Source: Diphasiastrum complanatum (lineage: Eukaryota; Streptophyta; Lycopodiopsida; Lycopodiales; Lycopodiaceae). From it: DNA of 64,000 nucleotides. The stretch spans positions 3,566,620-3,630,619 of the forward strand of contig CM055097.1 in NCBI GenBank assembly GCA_029204225.1. The letters are read 5' to 3'. Position 1 is the stretch's first letter; each line of letters opens with the position of its first letter. Below, piece by piece: positions 46,376 through 57,993 of this stretch. The notes below the pieces were generated by a model. It searched no databases. It was given only the letters and a program-made list of their open reading frames with translations, and was not told the DNA's origin. A program made the position numbers and the translations under genes.

Positions 46376-46590
46376 TTAGTTACATTAGTAGAAAAAAAAA
46401 AAATAAGCCTGAATGAGATAAGTATTAGATAATGATATAGATTAGCACCATTGAATGAGTAACTTTGTCTTTTCTCCAACAATCATGTACAAATTTTACA
46501 AATGTGGTGCAATGAGTTTGCAAAGTTCTCAAATCTTCCGATGATAGGTTTTCTTTCCTGATAACACCTATGAGTTTGTCTAAGTTGGTC

Positions 46591-47554
46591 TCTAGAACAA
46601 CTGATCAAACAGATCTTGATTTTACTAACAAAGCGCGTAGTTTACTTGAGAAAGGATGAGAAAGAAACGAACGCGAACTCGAAACATTTCTATTTGTGAC
46701 CACCTTGAAAGATTTGCGAAGAATTCACAAAATTTGTCTTGTAGTCAACTCGAAAGATTCTTGAAAGATTCGCGAAACAGTTTCTTGTTGAAGCTCATGG
46801 CTTTCTAGTTGAAGCTCAAAATATTCACGAACAAAATGTTGTCACGAAATTTTTTGTTTCTTGTTCAAGTCTCAGATGTCGCGAACAATTCACGAAATCT
46901 TCTGGACTGTTCTTCAAGCTCACCTGTCGCGAAACTATCTCGAACAATTCGCAAAATATTCTAGATTTCTTCTTCAAGCTCAAGAATTGTCATCTGTCGT
47001 GAACAATTCGCAAAAGATGAAAATGTCACGAAGATAAGTGACGCGAACAATTCACAAAACACGAATCTGAGACGAAGAGATAAACTGTCGCGAATAGAAT
47101 TTATTCGACCCTGGAAACAGAGCGTCTATTTGAATATTCACCATCGTAAACGGTTAGATATCTACTGTTACAACATTAAAAGGCCAAAAGACCTATAAAT
47201 AAAAGGCAAAAGACTTGTCATGTAACAATATAAATACAGTTGCACTACTCGTTGTAGCTCACTCACTCAATCAGAGACACAACAGCGAGATAAGACAACA
47301 AGAGATGTGTATTGATGAATCAGATCCAGAGTTATAAAAATCATTTTTGATCAATAATTTTTTATTGTCTTAACTATCTTAAGTTGTCTCTTACTTTTGC
47401 ATATAATTTTCGCACGCATATTCAATCAGAACAAATACTATTCTATTAGTACATAGATCAGATAAAATCACGATTGAAGACATTGATATTAGTTTGATTT
47501 ATTCAGACTTGCATCGTGTTCTCTGTGGAAGAATAATTACTATTTTTTCCTACA
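46591..47554 (+). repeat. 5' LTR of C1, rich in TTCnnGAA words
   Basis: Contains a dense run (46680-47110) of gattcgcgaa, attcacgaa, gattcttgaa and similar words, that is, TTCnnGAA in many copies, followed by the TATA box at 47194. Ends CTACA one base before the primer-binding site. Confidence 0.88.
47194..47201 (+). promoter_or_regulatory. TATA box of the C1 LTR
   Basis: TATAAATA within acctataaataaaagg, downstream of the TTCnnGAA array and about 360 bp before the LTR end. The 3' LTR has lost it. Confidence 0.6.
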
Positions 47555-47555
47555 G

Positions 47556-47567
47556 TGGTATCAGAGC
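47556..47567 (+). promoter_or_regulatory. Primer-binding site of C1
   Basis: TGGTATCAGAGC, directly after the 5' LTR. Confidence 0.9.
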
Positions 47568-47669
47568 CTACGGAATTAAAGTTGATACAGTGGTATCTTC
47601 ACATCACTCTTATCATTCTTCATACATCCATCAGTAAGCCGCTATTTGGAGATTATTCAGAATTAAAAG

Positions 47670-49170
47670 ATGTCGTCGATCACCAATATTCAAGCTAAGA
47701 TCACTACAATTTTGGACCCAGAAGGTTTAATTGATTTGAAAATTAAAGACTTCACTCTTGTTGATGGGTGAAGGTCTATGGCAATGGGTAGAACCAATTG
47801 AGGAAAAACCAGAAGCTACTCCTGGCAAAGAACTTCGAGAATGGAGTTTAAAAAATGACAAAGCTATAGCAATTATTGCATCTTCAGTGCATGACAGTAT
47901 AATGTTGGATCTTACATCAATTTCAAACACAAAGGATTTATGGGAGGAATTGCAAACCAAGAATGAGACTCGATCTCGTAATCAGATCATGTTCTTGGAA
48001 GACCAATTAACTTACCTATAGTGGGATGACAAAGACCTGAACACATTCGTGCGAAGGATTAAAGATCTGTTCATTTCCTTGCAGAATTCTGGTGCAAAAA
48101 ATACAATTTCTAAGGAAAAACATCTTAGTTATTTTCTTTGAGCCCTACCCAGGTCATTCCACACAACAAGAACCTTATTGGCGAAAGATGCGACAATGAC
48201 ACTTCAAAAGACAATAGACGAGGTAAAGGAGGAAGTAGAAGCTTGTGAACGCTATGACGACAATGGTGATTCAGAAAATGCTCTATTTACTCAGAAGAAT
48301 AAATCTTCTAAGAAGTCTAAGTTTAAGAGGGAGTCATCTAAGAAGAATGAATCTAAGACTAATGAACAACAATCTGGAAAACAACAGAATTCTGGTAATA
48401 AAAAGATATGCAATAGATGCAAAAGATCAAGTCACATAGAAGAAAAGTGTTGGCTAAATCCAAAGATTTAATGCATTCATTGTCATAAACGGGGTCATGC
48501 AACAATATATTGTTATTAGAATCCCAAAAACAAAAAGGAGCAGAATCGAAGTGAACCTTTAGATTCAAACTATGTCGAAGACAAAGCAGAATGCTCCAAA
48601 GCAGCAGAAGACAGGGCAACAAAGAACTTAGCAGCTTATGTTTGTACTGATCTATGTTGTTCATCTAATTCAATTTGAGAAGTAGTACTTGATTCGGGAG
48701 CCACCTCACATTTTGTTTCCTCGAAACAAATTTTGTCTAAGTACAAAAAGATGAACCATTCAAGATTCACTATACTTGGAGGCGGTTCTAAACACGTGGT
48801 TGATGGAACTGGTGTATTATGGCTAGACACGAATCAGGGAGACAAGAAACTGGAGGAAGTTCTCTATGTCCCTACTCTTGATAAAGATCTTCTATCTGTA
48901 GCTAAGATAGTTGATACAAGCATATCAGTAACCTTCACGAAGAACTCTTATAAACTGTTCGAGGAAAATTCTGATAACCTGGTTGCTAAAGGCAATAGAG
49001 AAGGATATTTATATCACCTGAACATTCGAACAAGAATCGAACAAGTCAATCAAACTCATGAATCAACAGATGTATTGTGGCACAAAAGGCTATGTCACAT
49101 GAACATGGAAGCCTTTTACCAAGCCAAAAAAAAGTCAGAGAATTCAAGGAGTCGAAATCAAAAGTAAAGA
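47670..49170 (+). pseudogene. Copia gag and protease of C1, and start of integrase
   Basis: ATG 47670 gives MSSITNIQAKITTILDPEG; a frame shift near 47755 leads to LMGEGLWQWVEPIEEKPEA. Stops replace Gln near 48018 and Arg near 48142. Two zinc knuckles: CNRCKRSSHIEEKC (48410-48451) and, after a stop, CIHCHKRGHATIYC. The protease motif VVLDSGATSHFVSSK is near 48690-48730. The integrase zinc part (LWHKRLCHMNMEAF) ends the segment near 49120. The set-up is the same as in A1 and A2. Confidence 0.88.
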
Positions 49171-49207
49171 TATTTGAACTACCTGCAAATCTTGTCTTAA
49201 AGGCAAG

Positions 49208-49951
49208 ATGTCTAGAACAGCTTTCAGTAAGGATGTTTATAAAGCAGCTAAGGTACTTGAAATTGTGCATTCAGATATTTGTGGACCATTCAGAGTAATA
49301 TCGTTGGGTGATGCAAAGTACTTCATTATGCTTATTGATGACTTCAGCAAGTTCACTATAGTATACTTTATTCGTACCAAATTTGAAGCTTTCGAGAAAT
49401 TCGTTGAGTATACGAATTGGGCTGAGAAACAGCCATGCAATAAGCTGAAGCAAATTCGCACAGATCGTGGAGGTGAGTACATTTTCAATGAATTCAAAGC
49501 TTACTGTATTGATGCTGCAAGGTGTATGATGGCTCATGCAAAAGCACCAAAACAGTTGTGGGCAGAAGTAGTGGCTACATCAAATTATCTTCAGAATTGT
49601 ATTCAGAAATCTCGAATACCGGATAAAACTCCTCATGAGATATGGTGGAAGACAAAGCCAAATCTTGCACATGTTCGAACATTTGGATGCACAATGTATA
49701 TGCACATACCAGATAAGCTGAGAAAGAAACTCGATGAAAAGACAAAACAAGGTTTTCTGGTAGGAATCGAATCACATTTGTCATATTATCGTGTTTATAT
49801 ACCCAAAACTGGCAAGATAAAAGTTGTTCGAGATGTTAAGTTGTTCGACAGTGATCTAGTCGGCTATGAAATTCTCAAAAATCATTATGAGCTACCAACG
49901 ACAACAATAGATAAACAAGCAAAAGATGAAAGAGAATTACCAGTTTCATAG
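49208..49951 (+). pseudogene. Copia integrase core of C1 with catalytic Glu deleted
   Basis: Open for 247 codons. It has IVHSDICGPF (first Asp), IRTDRGGEYIFNEF (second Asp), then reads KAYCIDAARCMMAHAKAPK. In A1 about 30 residues stand between the Cys and AARCMM, including NGVVEQKNR with the catalytic Glu. The loss near 49508-49516 keeps the frame. The C-terminal part (RKKLDEKTKQGFLVGIESHL) is present. Confidence 0.88.
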
Positions 49952-50205
49952 AGAGGTGAAAATCGAGCAGACTCGAATCGCCAGTTCGAATTCCAACAGA
50001 AAAGCTCGAATCAAAATTGAACTTGAAACCTGCAGAATTGAACTCGAAACCACCTGTGAGAAGATATGATAGACAAAGAAAACCACCAGAAAGGTATGGT
50101 CATGATGTTTTTAATATAGCCATCGAGTTTTGTGGATTCTCTGACGAACCTCAAACATTCAAGGAAGCTGTAGATGGGCCAGAAAAAGATCACTGAATTC
50201 AGACA

Positions 50206-51720
50206 ATGGAGGACGAAATGTCATCCATGTATAAGAACAATGCATGGACACTTGCACCTATACCTGATGGCAGAAAACCAGTCAAGTGCAAGTGGATCTA
50301 CAAGATCAAAACAGGTCCTGATGAAAAAAACATCAGATACAAGGCAAGGTTAGTTGCTAAAGGATTTTCACAGAAGTATGGGATCGACTGCACTGATACT
50401 TTCTCACTGGTAGTCAAACATACATCAATTCGCTTGTTATTCGCGTATGCAGTGGCTCATGATCTGAAAATCTATATTGTGGATGAGAAAATTGCTTTCC
50501 TGCACGCAGAACTAGAAGAAGACTTATTCATGGACCAACCACTTGGTTTTGTAAGCCAAGAAAATCCAGAATGTGAATGTCACATGAATAAAAGCATTTA
50601 TCGTCTGAAACAAGCAGCAAGACAATGGTATAGAAAGAAAGACGAAGCACTAAGTTTCTTAGGCTTCAAACCTCTATTTGCTGAATCAAATGTCTATATC
50701 AAGCATGTCCAAAATGAAATAATCATTCTAGTTGTCTATGTTGATGACACGCTTATCTTCTCAAAAAGAGATAAGTTAATTTCAAATGTCTTCTCAAGAA
50801 GAGATAAGTTAATTTCAAATGTCAAAAGAGACATTTCTAAAATATTTGAGATCGCTAACCTAGGAGAAGCTAAAATCTATCTAGGCTTGCAGATCGTGAG
50901 AGACTTTGAAGGTGGTAAGTTGTATCTTCACCAACAAAAGTACACTCAAAAGACCATTGAAGACTTCAACATGCTTGAATGCAAAGGTGTCCATACTCCC
51001 ATGATACCTGGAACAATACTGAGCAAGGCAAATTGTTCGCAGATTGAATGGCCAAAACACCCTATCGTAGGCTGATTGAATCATTGTTATATCTAGCAGA
51101 CAACACTAGACCTGATATAGCATTTGCAGTATATAGGCTGAGCCAATATAATCAGAACCCAGGATCATTGCATTCGAAGTTGGCAAAAAGAGTACTACAA
51201 TATCTCCAAGAAATGAAAGACTATGGATTGTATTATTCGAAGGAAGCTGGATTTCATATCGAATCTTACAATGACGCAAGCTGGGCATCCATAAAGGATG
51301 ATAGCAAAAATATTTCAGAAGGTTGTACTCTAGCATCTGGCACAACCATACTCTGGATAAGCAAGAAGCAAATATCAGTAGCTCAAATCTTTTTGTGAAG
51401 CGAAATATGTAGCAGCAGCCAAGATGGCAAATGAGCTGATGCGGATTAAACAGAAATTGGAAGGATTTGATGAATCTAGTTCTGAACTTTATGTCTTGTT
51501 AATGGATAACACTTCAGCAATCTATCTTACGAAAGATCCTATATTTCACTGAAAAATGAAGCACATAGTTATCAAATATCATGTGATTCAAAACTTAGTC
51601 GAGAAGAAGATACTGAAGACAATCTTCATATGCACAGAGGAAATGACAGCTGATATCTTTACAAAGCCACTCAATAAGGCTTTGTTTGAGAAACAGCGAA
51701 GAAGATTGGGGTTAAACCAA
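50206..51720 (+). pseudogene. Copia RT and RNase H of C1
   Basis: Open from 50206 to 51075: CKWIYKIKTGPDEKNIRYKA, then LVAKGFSQKYGIDCTDTFS, VDEKIAFLHAELEEDLF, SIYRLKQAARQWYRKKDEA and the catalytic LVVYVDDTLIFSKR (50731-50770). A 33-bp tandem duplication follows (50758-50822). The thumb reads YLGLQIVRDFEGGKLYLHQ. After a frame shift near 51050, TPYRRLIESLLYLADNTRPD and RNase H (GYNDASWASI-like) run to 51398, then SEAKYVAAAKMANEL and MTADIFTKPLN in another frame to 51720. Confidence 0.9.
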
Positions 51721-51730
51721 CTGCCACTTT

Positions 51731-51739
51731 GAGAGGGAG
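51731..51739 (+). promoter_or_regulatory. Polypurine tract of C1
   Basis: GAGAGGGAG, identical to that of A1, one base before the 3' LTR. Confidence 0.8.
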
Positions 51740-51740
51740 C

Positions 51741-52178
51741 TGTAGAATGACTGATCAAACAGATCTTGATTCTATTAGCAAAGCACGCAATTTACTTGAC
51801 AAAGGATGAGAAAGAAATGAACGTGAACTTGAAACATTTCTATTCGTGACCATCTCAAAAGATTCGGAAAGAATTCACAAAATTTGTATTGCAGTCAACT
51901 CGAAAGATTCACGAAACAGTTTCTTGTAGAAGCTCGTGCTCAAAAGATTCGCGAACAGAATCTTGTTGTGAAACTTTCTGTTTCTTGTTCAAGCCTCAAA
52001 TGTCGCGAATGTGCACTACTCGTTGTAACTCACTCACTCAATCAGAGATACAACAACGAGATAAGACAACAAGAGATGTATATTGATGAATCAGATTCAG
52101 AGGTATAGAAATTCGTTTTTGATCAATAGTTTCTTATTGTCTAAACTATCTTAAGTTGTCTCTTACTTCCGCAAATTT
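51741..52178 (+). repeat. 3' LTR of C1 with internal deletion
   Basis: Starts TGTAGAATGACTGATC. It follows the 5' LTR to about 52010 (5' LTR 46880), jumps to the match of 47240 and ends near 52178. The deleted part held about half of the TTCnnGAA array and the TATA box. Confidence 0.88.
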
Positions 52179-52559
52179 TTTTTTTAGATGTTCTTTTTAC
52201 TATTTTAGCATTTTTTAATATATTAAAATGGTTTTTTTTTTTAATTTTTGGTTACTACAACCTTGGGGCGCTAAGACTAAACCCACCATGATTCACCTTA
52301 CCAAATGGTGGTACAACCCCAATGAGTCCATGGAGTCAGGAGCGGACCTAGCATTGTGAGGGAAAAGTGGGCAAAACCACTTCAGACCTTTGTAATGAAA
52401 AACCATTGAAAACCAACCTTTGCATGACTGGTAGCAGCTTCAGGGTATAGTCCTAGACCTGCATAGAAGCTTGTGAGAGTTTCTTCCCAGTAGATTTTGA
52501 AAAATTAGAGAAAAACTCATAAAAATCCTAAAATCCCTTGGAAAAAAAAAAAATTCAAA

Positions 52560-53118
52560 GCTCAAAGCTCAAAATGAACCTTTGCAGAGATTTTTGAAGT
52601 TCCATCTCACTGAGACAAGGACACAAAGAAGTCTACGGGAGTTGGTTCTCAAAAAAAGTGCCTCTACGAGGTTCCCAAGATCAGAACGGCAAAAAACGAA
52701 GGCGGAACCCTCGCAAACATCAAAATTTGCAATTCCAATAAGAAGTAACCTTCGTAGAGAATTCTAAAGTTCCATTTCATTGAGACAAGGACACATAAGA
52801 GCCTGCAAGAGTTAGTTAGATTGCAGTGAGTTGAAAGATGGATTTAAGTGCTTAAAAATCACTAAAATCATCAGATCTAGTGAATTCTAATAGAAGTAAT
52901 ATTCACAGACCATCCCATTGTCTTCAAAATGTCATTTTCCATCAGTGATGAAGTCTGCAAGAGTTAGTTTGAGATATTGAATGATCTATGAGCAAAAAAG
53001 TGGTTTTGGACCCTCGTAGACATCAATAACTTTCAAATATTTGAGAAAGAACTCTCTCCACTTTGAACAGAGTCAGGTCCATATCAAATCCAACTCCTAA
53101 GAAGCCTACAAGGGTTAG
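52560..53118. repeat. Degenerate tandem repeat, four units of 150-170 bp
   Basis: Unit ends gtctacgggagttgg (52645), gcctgcaagagttag (52815), gtctgcaagagttag (52967) and gcctacaagggttag (53118) recur at 170, 152 and 151 bp. Units 1 and 2 also share gttccatctcactgagacaa and gacacaaagaag-like words. It lies just upstream of a gypsy gag, so it is probably the element leader. Confidence 0.65.
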
Positions 53119-53171
53119 ATCTTAGTAGAGTTGTAGCCGCACAAATCGAGGCAGAAGCAGAACCAACAACA

Positions 53172-53990
53172 ATGGATCCAATGGGGCAACATGTACCTGT
53201 CACACCCTTGCAAGTAGTTTGGAGGGCACCTCATCTTTAAATGCCCAAATATGATGGATCATCAGATCCTATTAGGTTTCTCCAAATCTACAAACAAGCA
53301 TGCGAGATTTATGCGAGCGGACACCGGTGGAAAAATTGATGTTGTTTCTTATGTCTCTAGTAGCTGCAGTCTAAGACTAGTTTTTCAACCTATCAGAAGA
53401 AGAAAAATACACTTGGTAAGGGGTTAAGTGGTTCTCATCACGCGCTTTAAATTGAGGAAGTTCCTGGAAGATCATTTTCTCCTGTTGAGCAAAGTCAAGA
53501 TGGGAAAAAGATAAAGGGTCTGGGACTACATTGAATGGGTCAAACACCTAAGATCCGAATGCAACATAGCTCCTGATCATGTGGTTTCTCGTGGGATTAC
53601 CACACAGCATCAAAAGAGAACTCAAACAAAGGGAGCAGTATGCCATGTTGCAGAAACCAATGGAAGATGCCATCAGAGAAGAGAATGAAGGCTTAGATGA
53701 TGAATTTTATCAAACCGTCCATAATCCAACTCCCTCAATAGCATCAACCTCCAACGCTTCCAATAATGTATCAACAGATCTGCTGATGAAACAGATGACA
53801 AAGTTACACAAGCAGCAGATGGAACATTTGAGGCACAGTTTGATAAAAAAATTGAAGGCCTTACAGGCAATGGTAGCACCAACTCGAATCCACCAGAACA
53901 AAACCAGCTGTAGTATCCCCGAAGAGATAACAAATGATGTCCGGTTTGTACACAGAACCACACTGCCAACGAGTGTCTAGTTTTGAGGCA
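53172..53990 (+). pseudogene. Ty3/gypsy gag
   Basis: From ATG 53172 (MDPMGQHVPVTPLQV) the reading reaches PKYDGSSDPIRFLQIYKQAC, the start of the retrotransposon gag domain. Frames then change; 53579-53980 gives MWFLVGLPHSIKRELKQREQ and a Gln/Lys-rich helical part (LLMKQMTKLHKQQMEHLRH). No zinc knuckle was seen. It belongs to the element whose LTR is at 55235. Confidence 0.7.
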
Positions 53991-54260
53991 AAATTTCAAG
54001 CTGACACAACGGTATTGCCATTTGTGCAATGCTTCATCGCACAAAACAGTGTTCTGCCCATTCAACCCCATAATCATATAGTAGACGAGAAATCAATATC
54101 AAACCTCTTATCATTATCACCAGGGAGCACCAAATGCGGCACCGCGTTATGGAGGGCCAGTGAATCAGCAGCACATGGCTTTACCTACACCACCAGGGCC
54201 AGCTAACAACCAAGCGGCTCATGTAAAGACAACATTCCAACGCCACCCACATTCAAAGCT

Positions 54261-55189
54261 GTGATGGCTAGTTCTAGCCAAGACAAAGACAAGCAAGCAG
54301 TGGGGATGGAAGTTCAAGATCAAGCAGAGGGCAGTGGACAAGACCATGGCCCAAATACCAACCCATCAACGGATCAGAGCCCAAGCCAAGAGGAGTGTCC
54401 AACATCACCATCTCAAAGCTCTCGATCTATCTCTACTAGCTATGCCTTTCACCGACCAAAGTCTGTAGAGAATAAAATCAACGACTTTTTAGTCCAACAT
54501 CCCTATGAGTCTTCATGCGGCGGCTGGTAGGTGTCTTTTCACCCCAAACAATCAAGGGCAACGAGCTGAAGTACCTTCTAGTACTCCAACCACAATCGAA
54601 GTGGCGCCATCAATTATTTGAAAGCGATTCTACGGCCATCAGGGCATACGTCACAAGTCCACAACAACAACCGGTGAACCCGCACTTCCTCCCCATCACA
54701 CGACGATCCAAATGGGCGGAGTGTGGGACACCTTTGAATAAGATCACAATTAACATCTTGAAGCGGCCAAAATTCCGCTCAGAGAATGGATGGGAAACGG
54801 ATGTAGATGCCAAGAGGGCTCTAATCCAGTTTTCAAAAAAGCATCTCCACTGTACTAACCCCACCTTCCTCGTGACCGCAACATTTGCCCGAGACTTAGA
54901 ATTTATGATGGAAATCACTACGAAATGGGATGACGTTTTGCCTCCCTTATTTTTTGATCCTAATATAGCCCTAGCTTCAGAAAAAGTTGAAGATCAACTG
55001 CCAGTGGCTCGAGTGCACTATAGAGCAACCTTACTAGGCGATCCTTGGACAACCAAATTTCAAGTGTGGATGGACCAATTTTGGCTCACAGGCATCCACA
55101 AGTCCTTCTTAACCTCCAAGGACAACTTTATGGAGGAAGTTACCGACTACATTATCCAACAACGACGAGCAAAACGGGCACTCTACTAA
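54261..55189 (+). CDS. Unknown ORF in the pol position of the gypsy element
   Basis: Two overlapping frames (54261-54530 and 54515-55189) look like one protein with a single frame shift. The first part is acidic, Ser/Pro/Gln-rich (MMASSSQDKDKQAVGMEVQ). The second has 224 codons without a stop: LLVLQPQSKWRHQLFESDS, FLPITRRSKWAECGTPLNK, NPTFLVTATFARDLEFMMEI, VWMDQFWLTGIHKSFLTSK, ending QQRRAKRALY. It has no RT, protease, RNase H or integrase motif. It ends about 30 bp before the polypurine tract, so it occupies the place of pol. Non-autonomous plant gypsy elements sometimes carry extra ORFs; this one I do not recognise. Confidence 0.5.
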
Positions 55190-55234
55190 ACACCATAGTG
55201 CCGAGGGACTAGCACTACTTCAGGTCGGAGGCCC

Positions 55235-55971
<737 letters not shown>

Positions 55972-55984
55972 AGATGTATGAACA

Positions 55985-56606
55985 ACTGATTTATACTAAG
56001 TGATTAGGTCGTCAAATGCGATTGCCAGTTGGTTGGTGTCCGCTGGCATTCATCCAGTTCTTTTCAGAAGTTGCTTGTCGATAAGCGGTGACAATTGGCT
56101 GTAAATAGTTTGTCTGCATAAATGAATGTTAACTGTCATTCTGCATAAATGAACGTAAACTGCCACTGGCAAAAATTGCGACACTGCATTTTTACTCGTG
56201 ATTTTTGACAGACGAAAAATGCAAAAAAGGTGACACTACATTTTTACACGTAATTCTTGACAGGCGAAAAATGCGAAAAAGGTGACACTGCATTTTTACA
56301 CATAATTCCTGACAGGCGAAAAAGGCGACACTTCATTTTTACATGTAATTCATGACATGTGAAAAATGCGAAAAAGTTGACACTGCACTTTTACACGAGA
56401 TTCCTGACAGGCGACACTGTCGGGTTTGTAGAGAGAGAAAATGCGACACTGTTGTCAAACTTTGTGTATTTTTGCAGGCTATATAAAGACACGAGAAAAT
56501 CTACAGAACTGGAAAAACAGTTGGATAAAGATTAAAAACCGATTAGTCGATTAGTAGGAAAGAGAATAATCCAATAACTTTCACTCCAGTGGTAAAGCAT
56601 TAGTCG
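55985..56606 (+). repeat. LTR-like region with tandem units and TATA box
   Basis: Between 56186 and 56415 four to five units of about 55 bp repeat, each with gacaggcgaaaaatgcgaaa, then gtgacactgcatttttacac. A TATATAAA box is at 56480-56487. The words gcataaat and gacactg are shared with the family E LTR at 17.2 kb. It is followed by copia RT on the same strand, so it is the promoter LTR of a shortened element. Confidence 0.6.
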
Positions 56607-57540
56607 CTTCGAACATTACTCATTATCGCAGCTACCGAAGATCTAGAAGTTCATTAGATGGATGTTCAAACAACGTTTCTAAACGGATACATACAAGAAG
56701 ACATTTATATCTATCAACCCAGAAGTAATGTCCTTCAAGGCCAAGAGCATAAGGTATACAAATTGCAAAGTCTTTCTACGGGCTGAAGCAAGCCCCTAGG
56801 GCTTGGTTTGATAGAATCAATCAATTCTTGTTGTAGCACGACTTTACTTCAAGTTTTGCTGACTCTAATGTCTATCTCAAGCACATAGGCTCAAGCTATG
56901 TTATAATAACATTATACATTGATGACTATATGATCATCAACAATTCAAATCTATTACTCCAAGAGACAAAGTCTATATTGTCGAAAAAATTCGAAATGAC
57001 TGATACGGGTCCAATGCATATCATCTTGGTTATTGAGATAACTAGAGACAAAACAAACAGAAGGACCGCGATAAGCCAATACAAATATCTAATCAGTGTA
57101 CTTCACAGGTACGACATGGAAGACTTCAAGTCGATAGACTCGCCCATGGATCCAAGATTCGAGCTGTCAAAAGAGATGTGCCCAAAGACTGAAGCATAAC
57201 AAAAAGAAATGTGCAAATACCCCTATCAGTTGAGAGTTGGATTATGTATGCCATGATCTGCACCCGACCTGACTTAGCATTCACAATCAGCACATTGTCG
57301 CAATATATGTCCACCTCATTGGAAAGCTCTACTAAGAGCATTAAGATATATACAAGCCATGAAGCACTATGCTTTGTGCTATAATGGAAATACAGATAAC
57401 GCTCTAATTCTAAATGCTTATTCTGTGACTCTGACTGGGCTGGACACATGGACACTTGAAAATCCACTTTTGGCAACCTATGCTTTCTAGCAGGAGGACC
57501 CATCTCATGGAATAGTCAAAAGCAAAATTACACTTCTTGT
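56607..57540 (+). pseudogene. Copia RT-RNase H remnant
   Basis: Starts in mid-RT: TLLIIAATEDLEVH, stop, MDVQTTFLNGYIQEDIYIYQ, then QGQEHKVYKL and a frame shift. The catalytic motif reads TLYIDDYMIINN near 56905-56940 (YIDD). It continues LSKKFEMTDTGPMHIILV and ends with decayed RNase H near 57440-57540 (GGPISWNSQK). It lacks gag, integrase and most of RT's first third. Confidence 0.8.
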
Positions 57541-57990
57541 CAGAAATGGTGAACTCCTGCAACTTTGCCGCGATGCGGAGCGAAGCAACACGAAGCGAAG
57601 GTCGAATGACGAACAATTCACGAAAGTCAACATACCTCGAAAACCCTAAGACACGATGCGAAGTGAAACTCGAAGGGCGAATGATTCGCGAAAGTCAAAC
57701 ATGCCTCCATGACCAAAAAGACATGACACGACACGAAACGAAACGAAACGAAAAAAAATCTTTCGCGCCGTCAGCTGCCAGCTCAATGGGCGTGGAGTCT
57801 TAAACTTCACGCTCAGCTGAAACAATTTGCAATAACGGAGAATAACTGATTAGTTGATTAGCGTTAACTACTCTTGTAATTCTCTGTTTAGCACAGCGAA
57901 AGAGCAAAGCGTCAGGATGCCAACGATAAAATCCAGAGATCACTAGTACAGGTTTTTTGTTGCAAAAGAATTGGATTGAAGTGTTGGTAC
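57541..57990 (+). repeat. LTR-like tail rich in cgaaac and cgcgaa words
   Basis: After the RT remnant, words such as gattcgcgaaagtcaa and four cgaaa units recur, as in family A and C LTRs, but no clear match to a given LTR was made. Confidence 0.35.
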
Positions 57991-57993
57991 ATC

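Larger units (their letters stand above)
46591..52178 (+). mobile_element. Ty1/copia element C1
   Basis: 5' LTR 46591-47554, primer-binding site, gag-pol 47670-51720, polypurine tract and 3' LTR 51741-52178. The LTR form is TGTAG...CTACA; the left end has mutated to TCTAG. The protein is related to family A but the LTRs differ. The 3' LTR lacks an internal piece of about 360 bp, including the TATA box, and its right end. Gag-pol has five or six stops and a few frame shifts. Another fragment of this LTR family is at 28433-28583. Confidence 0.9.
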
